Shown here piece by piece: positions 1 to 7,198 of a stretch of DNA of 49,166 nt (position 1 is the first letter of the stretch; every line of letters begins with the position of its first letter). The position numbers were made by a program, and so were the translations under genes. The stretch covers positions 1 to 49,166 of the forward strand of contig NZ_JADCDA010000021.1 of NCBI RefSeq assembly GCF_020252405.1. The letters run 5' to 3'. The notes beneath the pieces are model-generated. The model was not told the DNA's origin and ran no database searches. It saw nothing but the letters and a program-made list of their open reading frames with translations. The stretch comes from Aestuariivirga sp. GTDB taxonomy: Bacteria > Pseudomonadota > Alphaproteobacteria > Rhizobiales > Aestuariivirgaceae.

Positions 1-1
1 A

Positions 2-118
2 CGACTCCGGGAAGCCGGAAAACCCTTCAAGGTCGCCCTCGTCGCAGCCATGCACAAGTTCCTCACCATCCTCAATGCCATCATGCGAGACAACACGGAG
101 TTCCGCCACAGCTACTGA
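2..118 (+). mobile_element. IS110-family transposase, C-terminal end (partial)
   Basis: Only the last 38 codons of an open frame running in from the left edge are visible, ending in TGA at 116-118. The residues include AGKPFKVALVAAMHKFLTIL followed by NAIMRD, which matches the conserved C-terminal segment of IS110/IS116/IS902 transposases (the Transposase_20 end of these DEDD-type recombinases). The enzyme catalyses site-specific insertion and excision of the IS. Whether the copy is intact cannot be judged because the rest lies outside the window. A palindromic sequence lies about 50 bp downstream, and IS110-type elements are known to favour such repeats. Identification rests on about 38 residues. 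Confidence 0.7.
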
Positions 119-161
119 AAATCGACAGTTGCTTGTCCCGGGCATCTTTTTCGCTGCCACC

Positions 162-191
162 AAAAAGGATGGCCGGGACGAGCCCGGCCAT
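162..191 (-). terminator. Intrinsic terminator / extragenic palindrome after moaD-like gene
   Basis: Positions 169-177 (ATGGCCGGG) pair perfectly with 183-191 (CCCGGCCAT) around a 5-nt loop. On the minus strand the stem is followed by CC and then five T residues (162-166). It lies 28 bp past the stop of the moaD-like gene and is well placed to end the molybdenum hydroxylase operon. From memory, this palindrome also resembles a dispersed extragenic sequence common in rhizobial genomes, so it may be both repeat and terminator. Confidence 0.7.
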
Positions 192-219
192 GATGGGTGG
201 GAGAAGGTGGAGCCGTGAG

Positions 220-465
220 CTAGCCGCCCTGTATCCTCGGCAGCAGATAGATTTCCGCGCCCTCGGGCAGTTCCTTTCCCCAGTCGTCGCGGTAGATGCG
301 GCCGTTGATCGACACGGCCACGCCGCGCGCCAGGTGCGGGGCCATGCCGGGGTAGGTTTCCTCGAGCTTGCGGAACAGTTCGCGGATGGTTTTGGCGTCG
401 ACTGAAACGGTGGGCGCTCCGCCCGCTGCCGGACGGAGCGCCCCCCAGAGGTGTATCTCGGCCAA
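220..465 (-). CDS. MoaD/ThiS-family sulfur carrier protein
   Basis: This is an 81-residue beta-grasp protein of MoaD/ThiS size ending in the diagnostic Gly-Gly (LLPRIQGG), the tail that MoeB-type enzymes adenylate and thiocarboxylate so that it can donate sulfur to molybdopterin. The start is TTG at 465-463, directly abutting the TGA (468-466) of the molybdenum-binding subunit gene, which implies translational coupling. Its place as last gene of a molybdenum hydroxylase operon suggests a cofactor-supply role for that enzyme; this is inference, as a housekeeping MoaD may exist elsewhere. A ThiS-like role in another sulfur-transfer pathway is the main alternative. Confidence 0.75.
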   Translation of the reverse strand: MAEIHLWGALRPAAGGAPTVSVDAKTIRELFRKLEETYPGMAPHLARGVAVSINGRIYRDDWGKELPEGAEIYLLPRIQGG

Positions 466-2793
466 TCAGGCCTTCTTGGCCGCCTCGAGCGCCTTGAGGA
501 CGCGCGGGGGCGACATGGGAACATGCGTCATGCGGACGCCGAAGGCGTTCGACATGGCGTTGGCGATGGCGGCGAGCGGCGGAACGATCGAGGTTTCGCC
601 GACGCCGCGCACGCCATAGGGGTGGTTGGGGTTGGGGATCTCAAGGATCTGCGTGTCGATCATCGGCAGGTCGGAGCACACCGGGATGCGGTAGTCGAGG
701 AAGCCCGCATTCTGCAGGCGGCCATCCTTGCCGTAGATATACTCCTCGTTCAGCGCCCAGCCGATGCCCTGGGCCGCGCCGCCCTGGTACTGGCCTTCCA
801 CATAGGCCGGGTGCACCGCCTTGCCGGCGTCCTGGATGACCGTGTAGCGCAGGATTTTGCTCCGCCCGGTTTCGGGATCGACCTCGACGTCGGCGATATG
901 CGTGGCGAATGACACGCCTGCGCCGTCAGCGACGATTTCGGAGTGGCCCGCGATGGGGCCGCCTGTGTTGACGGCGGCCGCCGCGATCTCCTTCAGCGAG
1001 AGGGGCGCGAGGTTGCCGTACTTCTCGCCCACCGCCTTGGCGTGGCCGTCTTCCCACTTCACGTCGTCCACCGGGATTTCCCACATCCTGGCGGCGCGCT
1101 CACGCAGCACGGTGATGGCGTTGCGGGCGGCGAAAATGCCGGCCATGGACGACGAGAAGGTGCCGCGGCTGCCGTCGGTCATGTCATTGTGGCCGAGCGA
1201 GCCGGTGTCGGCCACGATGCACTTCACCTGCTCGTAGGAAACGCCCAGTTCTTCCGCAACGCACAGCGCGATCGAGGCGCGCGAGCCGCCGACGTCGACC
1301 GTGCCGACCGTCAGCGTCACCGAGCCGTCGGGCCCGACGTTGATGTCAGTGCAGGTCTGGCCGCCGAAGTTGAACCAGAAGCCGCAGGCCATGCCGCGGC
1401 CCTGGTTCTTGCCCAGAGGTGCGGACATGTGCGGGTGCTTCTTGGCCGCTTCCAGCGTGGCGCCGATGCCGATCGGCCCATAGACCGGGCCGTAGGAGGC
1501 CTTGGTGCCCTGCCTGGCCGCGTTCTTGATGCGGAAGTCCACCTCGTTCATGCCGATCTTGTGGGCGAGCTCGTCCATGACGCTCTCGACCGCGAAGGCC
1601 GCCATGGGGGCCGACGGCGCGCGATAGGCGGCGGTCTTCGGGCGGTTCACCAGAACCTCGTAGCCGACGGTGCGGACGTTCTTGAGATCGTAGCAGGCAA
1701 AGGCCGTCATGGAGCCGAGCTCGGCCCACATGCCGTAATAGGGGCCGCAGGAGAAGCGCAGCGTGGCGTCCGCCGCCACGATCGTGCCGTCCTTCCTGGC
1801 GCCGATCCTGACGTCGATCGAGGTCGCAGACGTCGGACCCGAGGCGCGGAACACCTCGTCGCGCGTCATGGTGATCTTCACCGGGCGGTTGGCCTTGCGC
1901 GACAAGGCGAGCGCCACCGGCTCCGCCCAGACATGCGTCTTGCCGCCGAAGCCGCCGCCGATTTCCGAGGAGGTGACGCGCAGCCTGGAGACGTCCATGC
2001 CGAGCAGCATGGCGCAGTGGTTGCGGTAGACGAAGTGGCCTTGCGTGCAGACCCAGAGTTCGCCCGTGCCGTCGGGCGAGACGGAGGCCACGCAGGCATG
2101 CGGCTCGATATAGCCCTGGTGCGTCTGCTCGGTGCGGAAGGAACGCGTGACGATGACGTCGGCCTGCTTGAAGCCCGCGTCCACGTCGCCGTGCCCGAAC
2201 TCGGTGCGCTTGGCGATGTTGGAGGGCTTCGTGGGCCTGGGCTCCACGCCCTCGGTGAGGAGCCTGGGGTTCACCAGGGGGGCTCCGGGCTTCACCGCCT
2301 CGTCCACGTCGGTGACGTGCGGCAGGACCTCATAGTCCACCTTGATGAGCTTCAGCGCCTTGCGGGCGGTGGGCGCGTCCACAGCGGCGACGGCGGCCAC
2401 CGCGTGGCCGTCATACTTCGCGACGCCGCGCGCCATGCAGTTCTCGAGAATGTCATACATCGACTGGTCGCCGCCGGTGTGATCGGGCAGATCCGCCGCG
2501 GTGACGATGGCCTTCACGCCGGGAAGCTTCTCGGCCTTGGACGTGTCGATCTTCCTGATCCTGGCGTGCGCGTGCGGGCTGCGCAGCACGAGGCCGACGA
2601 GCTGGCCCGGCATGCTGAAGTCCGCGCCATAGCGCGCGCGGCCCGTCACCTTGTCGAGGCCGTCGGGGCGCAGGGGCCGCGTGCCCACGCTCTTGAAATC
2701 CGTCCTGGCGAGGACCGGATCGTGAATGACGGTCGGCGTCACGTGGTTCGGCGCATCCTCGAAGGGATGGGCCATGGTGCTTTCAGAAGCCAT
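466..2793 (-). CDS. Molybdenum hydroxylase, large (molybdopterin-binding) subunit, xanthine dehydrogenase family
   Basis: A 775-residue protein of the xanthine oxidase/CO dehydrogenase large-subunit family, which binds the Mo-molybdopterin cofactor and hydroxylates its substrate using water. It has the fused a/b hammerhead domain (about 40-160) and the cofactor-binding domains (about 170-760). The glycine loop GGGFGGK is at 279-285, and the catalytic Glu is at about 733 in GVGETS near the C-terminus. The loop reads AAYRAPSAP and lacks the AYXCSFR signature of form I CO dehydrogenase, so a CO-oxidising role is not supported. Substrate is unknown; an N-heteroaromatic is plausible from the neighbouring kynurenine genes. 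RBS AGGGGT precedes ATG 2793, 4 bp after the small-subunit stop. Confidence 0.88.
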   Translation of the reverse strand: MASESTMAHPFEDAPNHVTPTVIHDPVLARTDFKSVGTRPLRPDGLDKVTGRARYGADFSMPGQLVGLVLRSPHAHARIRKIDTSKAEKLPGVKAIVTAADLPDHTGGDQSMYDILENCMARGVAKYDGHAVAAVAAVDAPTARKALKLIKVDYEVLPHVTDVDEAVKPGAPLVNPRLLTEGVEPRPTKPSNIAKRTEFGHGDVDAGFKQADVIVTRSFRTEQTHQGYIEPHACVASVSPDGTGELWVCTQGHFVYRNHCAMLLGMDVSRLRVTSSEIGGGFGGKTHVWAEPVALALSRKANRPVKITMTRDEVFRASGPTSATSIDVRIGARKDGTIVAADATLRFSCGPYYGMWAELGSMTAFACYDLKNVRTVGYEVLVNRPKTAAYRAPSAPMAAFAVESVMDELAHKIGMNEVDFRIKNAARQGTKASYGPVYGPIGIGATLEAAKKHPHMSAPLGKNQGRGMACGFWFNFGGQTCTDINVGPDGSVTLTVGTVDVGGSRASIALCVAEELGVSYEQVKCIVADTGSLGHNDMTDGSRGTFSSSMAGIFAARNAITVLRERAARMWEIPVDDVKWEDGHAKAVGEKYGNLAPLSLKEIAAAAVNTGGPIAGHSEIVADGAGVSFATHIADVEVDPETGRSKILRYTVIQDAGKAVHPAYVEGQYQGGAAQGIGWALNEEYIYGKDGRLQNAGFLDYRIPVCSDLPMIDTQILEIPNPNHPYGVRGVGETSIVPPLAAIANAMSNAFGVRMTHVPMSPPRVLKALEAAKKA

Positions 2794-2797
2794 TGTC

Positions 2798-3268
2798 TTA
2801 ACCCCTCATAACCTTGGCGGCGTCCTGGACGGCGCGCACGATTTTGTCATAACCGGTGCAGCGGCAGAGATTGCCGGCCAGACCGAAGCGGATTTCTTCC
2901 TCGGTGGGATCCGGGTTCTTTTCCAGCAGCGCCTTGGCGGCCATCAGGAAGCCCGGTGTGCACACGCCGCACTGGAGCGCGGCATGCTCGATGAACTTGG
3001 TCTGCAGCGGGTGCAGCTCCACGCCGTGGGACATGCCCTCGACCGTCTCGATCTCATGGCCTTCCGCCTCGACGCCGAGCATGAGGCAGGCGCACACGAC
3101 GCGGCCGTCAACCTGCACCGAGCAGGAGCCGCAGTCACCCGTGCCGCAGCCCTCCTTGGCGCCGGTCAGGCCAAGGCGGTTTCTCAGCACGTCGAGCAGC
3201 GACTCATGCGGATCGCAGGCGAACTCCACATTGTCGCCGTTGATGGTGGTGGAAACGAGAACGGCCAT
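2798..3268 (-). CDS. Molybdenum hydroxylase, small 2Fe-2S subunit
   Basis: A 156-residue CoxS/XdhA-type iron-sulfur subunit that passes electrons between the Mo site and FAD. A plant-ferredoxin-type 2Fe-2S site is seen at Cys41, Cys46, Cys49 and Cys59/61 (CGTGDCGSC). The second, helical 2Fe-2S site uses Cys100, Cys103, Cys135 and Cys137 (CGVC, CRC). The ATG at 3268 was chosen because it starts at the family's usual N-terminus and sits 1 nt after the FAD-subunit stop; an upstream in-frame extension would run into that gene. It is the second gene of the FAD-FeS-Mo-MoaD operon. Confidence 0.93.
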   Translation of the reverse strand: MAVLVSTTINGDNVEFACDPHESLLDVLRNRLGLTGAKEGCGTGDCGSCSVQVDGRVVCACLMLGVEAEGHEIETVEGMSHGVELHPLQTKFIEHAALQCGVCTPGFLMAAKALLEKNPDPTEEEIRFGLAGNLCRCTGYDKIVRAVQDAAKVMRG

Positions 3269-3269
3269 C

Positions 3270-4130
3270 TTACTTACCTCCCGCGCGCTTGTATGCGATC
3301 TCAGCGGCGCGCCTGGCCAGCACGGCGGCAACCTTGGTGCGGAACTCGACGGTGCCGCGCTTGTCGTCGATCGGGCTGCAGGCGGCCGACGCGGCCTCGC
3401 CCAATTTTTCGAGCGCCGTGCCGTCAAGCTTCGTGCCGACGATCGCCTTGGCGGCGGCCTTCACCAGCACAACGGTGGGAGCAACCGCGCCCAGCGCCAC
3501 GCGGGCATCCTTGATCACGCCCTTGGCGTCGAGCGTCAGGCTGACGCCGGCCGAGACCACCGCGATGTCCATCTCGCTGCGCGGGATGAAGCGCAGATAG
3601 GCGTCACCCGATTTGCCCTTGCGGGCGGGAAGCTCGATCGCCTCGATCAGCTCGCCCTTCTTCAGCGCGTTCTTGCCGGGGCCCACGGGAATGTCCTCGA
3701 CGGCCACCTTGCGCTTGCCCCTGGGACCCTGGATCACCGCCCTGGCGCCGGCGGCGAAAAGCGCGGGAACACTGTCGGCGGCGGGCGAGGAATTGCACAG
3801 ATTGCCCACCACGGTGCAGCGGCTCTGCACCTGCTTCGAGCCGATGAGGCCCGCGGCCTCCACCACGCCCGGCCAGGCCTTGATGAGCGCCTTGTTCTCG
3901 TTCATCTCCGCGCAGGACACCGCCGCGCCGATGGTGAAGCCGCTCGCGGTCTTCCTGATTTCGCGCATCGGCTTGATGCGCTTGATGTCGACCACGAGAT
4001 CGGGTTCGACGAATCCGCCCTTCATGCGCACGAGAAGGTCCGAGCCCCCCGCGAGCACATAGGCACTGCCCTTGGCCTTGGCGAGCAGGCCGACTGCCGC
4101 CTTGGTCGTTTCTGGTGCTTCATATTGCAT
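3270..4130 (-). CDS. Molybdenum hydroxylase, FAD-binding medium subunit
   Basis: A 286-residue CoxM-type subunit that accepts electrons through FAD. The PCMH-type FAD motif AGGSDLLVRMKGG is near residues 27-39, and a second FAD contact region (TVVGNLCNSSPAADSVPAL) is near 107-125. A CO dehydrogenase C-terminal flavoprotein domain covers about 170-280. It is the first gene of a four-gene minus-strand operon (FAD, 2Fe-2S, Mo, MoaD-like), an order seen in many CoxMSL-type enzymes. The promoter should lie in the 4131-4280 gap shared with the divergent kynurenine operon; a weak AGGTG precedes the ATG. Confidence 0.92.
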   Translation of the reverse strand: MQYEAPETTKAAVGLLAKAKGSAYVLAGGSDLLVRMKGGFVEPDLVVDIKRIKPMREIRKTASGFTIGAAVSCAEMNENKALIKAWPGVVEAAGLIGSKQVQSRCTVVGNLCNSSPAADSVPALFAAGARAVIQGPRGKRKVAVEDIPVGPGKNALKKGELIEAIELPARKGKSGDAYLRFIPRSEMDIAVVSAGVSLTLDAKGVIKDARVALGAVAPTVVLVKAAAKAIVGTKLDGTALEKLGEAASAACSPIDDKRGTVEFRTKVAAVLARRAAEIAYKRAGGK

Positions 4131-4206
4131 GGTGCGTCACCTGTTTAAATATCGGATGGCATTTTGGGCCACCCGGACCCCAAAGGTCAACCGCCGTGCG
4201 TGCCGG

Positions 4207-4227
4207 CCGCGCGAATAAGACGCGCGG
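4207..4227. promoter_or_regulatory. Perfect inverted repeat between divergent operons (operator candidate)
   Basis: CCGCGCG (4207-4213) and CGCGCGG (4221-4227) form a perfect 7-bp dyad around an AT-rich 7-nt spacer (AATAAGA). It lies in the only non-coding gap between the molybdenum hydroxylase operon and the phosphotransferase-kynU-kynB operon. The position fits a shared operator, but GC-only arms arise easily in DNA of this composition and no regulator gene is adjacent. Confidence 0.3.
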
Positions 4228-4280
4228 GAGACCCGGCCATGCCGCGGCGCGGCGTTGACTTGCAGGCGCGCTGCGGTGGA

Positions 4281-5225
4281 ATGTCGCGCGCGGACAACGG
4301 GAAACGTCGGGAACAGGCCATGCAGGCGGCGGAAAAGGCAGATGGCGGGGCGGCGGAAGCCCGGATGAGGGCGCTTCCCCTGTGGAAAGGCCCCATCACC
4401 GTCACGCCGCTGAAGGGCGGCGTCAGCAACGCGAGCTTCAAGGTCACCGATTCGACCGGAAGTTATGTGGCCCGGCTGGGTGGCGACTATCCCTTCCACC
4501 AGGTTTCACGCGAACGTGAAGCGATTGCCTCGCGCGCCGCCTTCGAGGCCGGGCTGTCGCCGGAACTGGTCCACGCCGGGGACGGGCTGATGGTGCTGCG
4601 CTTCGTGGAGGCCCGCACCTATGCGGAGGCCGATGTGCGCGCCAATGCGGGGGCCTGCGTCGACATCCTCAAGCGCTGCCATGCGGAGATGGGAAGGCGC
4701 ATCACGGGGCAGGGCGCGGTTTTCTGGGTGTTCCAGATCCTGCGCGACTACGCCGCGACGCTTCAGCGGCATGGCCACCGGCTGGCGGGCGAGGCGCCGC
4801 GCTGGGCGAAAATCGTGGACCGGCTGGAGGCAGCACAGCTGCCGCTCCCCATCGTCTTCGGCCACCATGACATATTGCCCGGCAATTTCATGGACGACGG
4901 CAAGAGGCTCTGGCTCATCGACTGGGAGTATGGCGCGTTCGGAACCGCGATGTTCGATCTCTCCTCGATCTCCGCCAACAACTCCTTCGATGCGGCGGGC
5001 GAGACGCTGATCCTCGAGCGCTATTTCGGCCGCGAGCCGACCGAGGCCATGTGGCGCGCCTTCCATGCCATGAAGGCGGCGAGTGCGCTCCGCGAGGCGG
5101 TGTGGGGCATGATCTCGGAACTCTTCCTCGCCGCGCCCGGCGTCGACTATGCCGCCTATGCGAAGGAATATCTGGGCCGCTTCGACAAGGTCCACGCGGA
5201 TTATCTCGAGAGATACGGAGCCTGA
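4281..5225 (+). CDS. Choline/aminoglycoside kinase-family phosphotransferase
   Basis: A 314-residue kinase-fold protein (APH/choline kinase family, ATP-dependent phosphorylation of a small alcohol or amine). The Brenner-type catalytic loop is seen as GHHDILPGNF, supplying the catalytic Asp and Mg-binding Asn, followed by LIDWEYG, which holds the second metal-binding Asp. An N-terminal lobe with GGVSNASFKV replaces the classic P-loop. The start is uncertain: ATG 4281 follows GGTGGA, but ATG 4320 or 4365 also fit. The stop lies 4 bp before kynU, so the genes are probably cotranscribed. The substrate is unknown, and no kynurenine-pathway step obviously needs a kinase. Choline, ethanolamine and thiamine kinase activities are all possible. 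Confidence 0.75.
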   Translation: MSRADNGKRREQAMQAAEKADGGAAEARMRALPLWKGPITVTPLKGGVSNASFKVTDSTGSYVARLGGDYPFHQVSREREAIASRAAFEAGLSPELVHAGDGLMVLRFVEARTYAEADVRANAGACVDILKRCHAEMGRRITGQGAVFWVFQILRDYAATLQRHGHRLAGEAPRWAKIVDRLEAAQLPLPIVFGHHDILPGNFMDDGKRLWLIDWEYGAFGTAMFDLSSISANNSFDAAGETLILERYFGREPTEAMWRAFHAMKAASALREAVWGMISELFLAAPGVDYAAYAKEYLGRFDKVHADYLERYGA

Positions 5226-5229
5226 TGCG

Positions 5230-6462
5230 ATGAACCGCAGCCGTTGCGAAGCCCTGGACGCGCAAGACCCGCTCGCCCACAAGCGCGCCGCCTTCTCGAT
5301 TCCCGAGGGGCTCATCTATCTCGACGGCAATTCGCTGGGCGTGCTGCCCGTCAACGTGCCCGCCCGCCTCGCCGAGGTTGCGGCCAGGCAATGGGGCGAG
5401 ACCCTCATCAAGTCCTGGAACGAGCATGGCTGGTTCCACCTGCCGCGGAAGATCGGCGACCGCATTGCACGGCTGATCGGCGCCCCGGCGGGCAGCGTGA
5501 TCGCGGGCGACACCATCTCGGTGAACCTGTTCAAGCTTCTGGGCGCGGCGGCGAAGCTCAACCCGGCGCGGCGCGTGATTTTGTCCGACACGGGCAATTT
5601 CCCCTCCGACCTCTATGTGGCGCAAGGCTTCCGCGGCCTGATGGATGACGGCTATGCGCTCAAGGTCGTCGAGCCCGGGCAGGTGATGGACGCGATCGAC
5701 GAGAGCGTGGCCTTCACCATGATCACCGAGGTGGACTATCGCACCGCGCGCCTCCACGACATGAAGGCGGTGACCAGGCGCGCGCATGATAAGGGCGCGC
5801 TGACCATCTGGGACCTCGCGCACTCGGCGGGCGCGACGCCGGTGCAGCTTGCGGCGGCCGACGCCGATTTCGCGCTGGGCTGCACTTATAAATATCTGAA
5901 CGGCGGCCCGGGGGCGCCCGCCTTCCTCTATGTGAAGTCGGACTTGCAGGACAAGGTGCGGCCGCCGCTCTCGGGCTGGTGGGGCCATGCCGCGCCCTTC
6001 GCCTTCGAACCCGAGTACAGGCCCGCGCCGGGCATCATCCGCAACCAGTGCGGCACGCAGCCCATCCTGTCCATGGCGGCTCTCGACGCCGCGCTCGACG
6101 TCTGGGACGATGTCGACATGACGGTGCTGCGGCGCAAGTCCCTCGCGCTGTGCAAGACCTTCATCGACCTCGTCGAGCAGCGCCTCGCGCCGCATGGCGT
6201 GATGGTGGCAGGCCCGCGCGACATGAACGGGCGCGGTTCGCACGTGTCGGTCCACCACCCGCAAGGCTATGCCGTGATGCAGGCGCTGATCGCCGCCAAT
6301 GTGGTGGGCGACTTCCGCGCGCCGGATATGATGCGCTTCGGCTTCGCGCCGCTCTACACCAGCTTCACGGAGGTGTGGGACGCCGTCGACATCCTCGCCC
6401 GCATCCTCGACAGGGCTGAATGGAACGAGCCGCAATTTCTGGCGCGGAAGGCGGTCACGTGA
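5230..6462 (+). CDS. kynU: Kynureninase
   Basis: A 410-residue PLP enzyme that cleaves kynurenine to anthranilate and alanine. The family signature is clear: an N-terminal LDGNSLG (32-38), WDLAHSAGA with the PLP-pyridine-binding Asp195, and CTYKYLNGGPG with the Schiff-base Lys221. GSHVSVHHP is near 339-347. Length matches bacterial kynureninases. ATG 5230 follows ACGGAG and excludes an upstream extension into the phosphotransferase gene. The stop overlaps the GTG start of kynB. No tryptophan dioxygenase (kynA) gene lies in this window, so the first step must be encoded elsewhere. Confidence 0.95.
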   Translation: MNRSRCEALDAQDPLAHKRAAFSIPEGLIYLDGNSLGVLPVNVPARLAEVAARQWGETLIKSWNEHGWFHLPRKIGDRIARLIGAPAGSVIAGDTISVNLFKLLGAAAKLNPARRVILSDTGNFPSDLYVAQGFRGLMDDGYALKVVEPGQVMDAIDESVAFTMITEVDYRTARLHDMKAVTRRAHDKGALTIWDLAHSAGATPVQLAAADADFALGCTYKYLNGGPGAPAFLYVKSDLQDKVRPPLSGWWGHAAPFAFEPEYRPAPGIIRNQCGTQPILSMAALDAALDVWDDVDMTVLRRKSLALCKTFIDLVEQRLAPHGVMVAGPRDMNGRGSHVSVHHPQGYAVMQALIAANVVGDFRAPDMMRFGFAPLYTSFTEVWDAVDILARILDRAEWNEPQFLARKAVT

Positions 6463-7079
6463 TCATCGACATCACGCAGGGGCTTTCCCCCGGCATGGCG
6501 GGCTTTCCCGGCGATGCGGCCTATGAGGAGGCCTGGACTTTCCGGCTCGGCCCCGGCTGCCCCGTCAATGTCTCGCGCGTGTCCTTCTCCGTGCACTGCG
6601 GCACCCATGCCGATGCGCCGCTGCATTACGACGCGACGGGTGCGCCCGCCGCCGCCTTGCCGCTGGAGCCCTATATCGGCCCCTGCCGCGTCATCGATGC
6701 GCGCGGGGCGGGGCCGCTGTGCATGCCCTCCGGCATTGCCGCCGCACTGGACGATGCACCCCCGCGCATCCTGCTGCGGCTGATGGATGCGCTCGACCCG
6801 AAGAGGTGGCCCGGCGGCTTCCGCGCGCTGGCCCCGGAGACGGTGGAACTGCTGGCCTCGAGGGGCGCAATGCTCGCCGGGATCGACACCCCGTCGGTCG
6901 ACCCGGAAAGCTCGAAGACCCTCGCCGCCCATCATGCCTGCCGCAAGGCCGGCATGCGGATTTTGGAGAACCTCGCGCTCGCGCATGTGGAGCCGGGCGA
7001 CTATGAACTCATCGCGCTGCCGCTGAAGTTCGAGAACCTCGACGCAAGCCCAGTGCGGGCCGTGCTGCGCTTGTTCTGA
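6459..7079 (+). CDS. kynB: Kynurenine formamidase (arylformamidase)
   Basis: A 206-residue metal-dependent amidohydrolase of the cyclase/KynB family that hydrolyses N-formylkynurenine to kynurenine and formate. The zinc-binding signature HCGTHADAPLHY covers residues 46-57, and the conserved DTPSVDP segment is near 144-150. The GTG start at 6459 overlaps the kynU stop (GTGA). It gives the family's normal N-terminus (MIIDITQGLSPG), so the in-frame ATG at 6420 inside kynU is not preferred. With KynU it forms two consecutive steps of tryptophan-to-anthranilate degradation. Confidence 0.94.
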   Translation: MIIDITQGLSPGMAGFPGDAAYEEAWTFRLGPGCPVNVSRVSFSVHCGTHADAPLHYDATGAPAAALPLEPYIGPCRVIDARGAGPLCMPSGIAAALDDAPPRILLRLMDALDPKRWPGGFRALAPETVELLASRGAMLAGIDTPSVDPESSKTLAAHHACRKAGMRILENLALAHVEPGDYELIALPLKFENLDASPVRAVLRLF

Positions 7080-7198
7080 CACATTGCGGGATGGTGTCCG
7101 GAAACAGGCTCTGGTCCAGGCAACGGTCAAAGCTGGCGCATTTCCCTGCCCATGGCCTTTCTGCTATCACTGCGCATCGCCTGGAGGAGAATTGACCG

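Noticed and set aside
943-2811. Long plus-strand open frame antisense to the Mo hydroxylase large subunit
   Set aside because: Composition is Arg/His/Gly/Ala-rich with no family motif, and the opposite strand holds a clear enzyme. It is a codon-bias shadow in GC-rich DNA.
466-4130. Aerobic CO dehydrogenase (coxMSL)
   Set aside because: Gene order fits, but the large subunit lacks the form I AYXCSFR loop, so only a general molybdenum hydroxylase call is supported.
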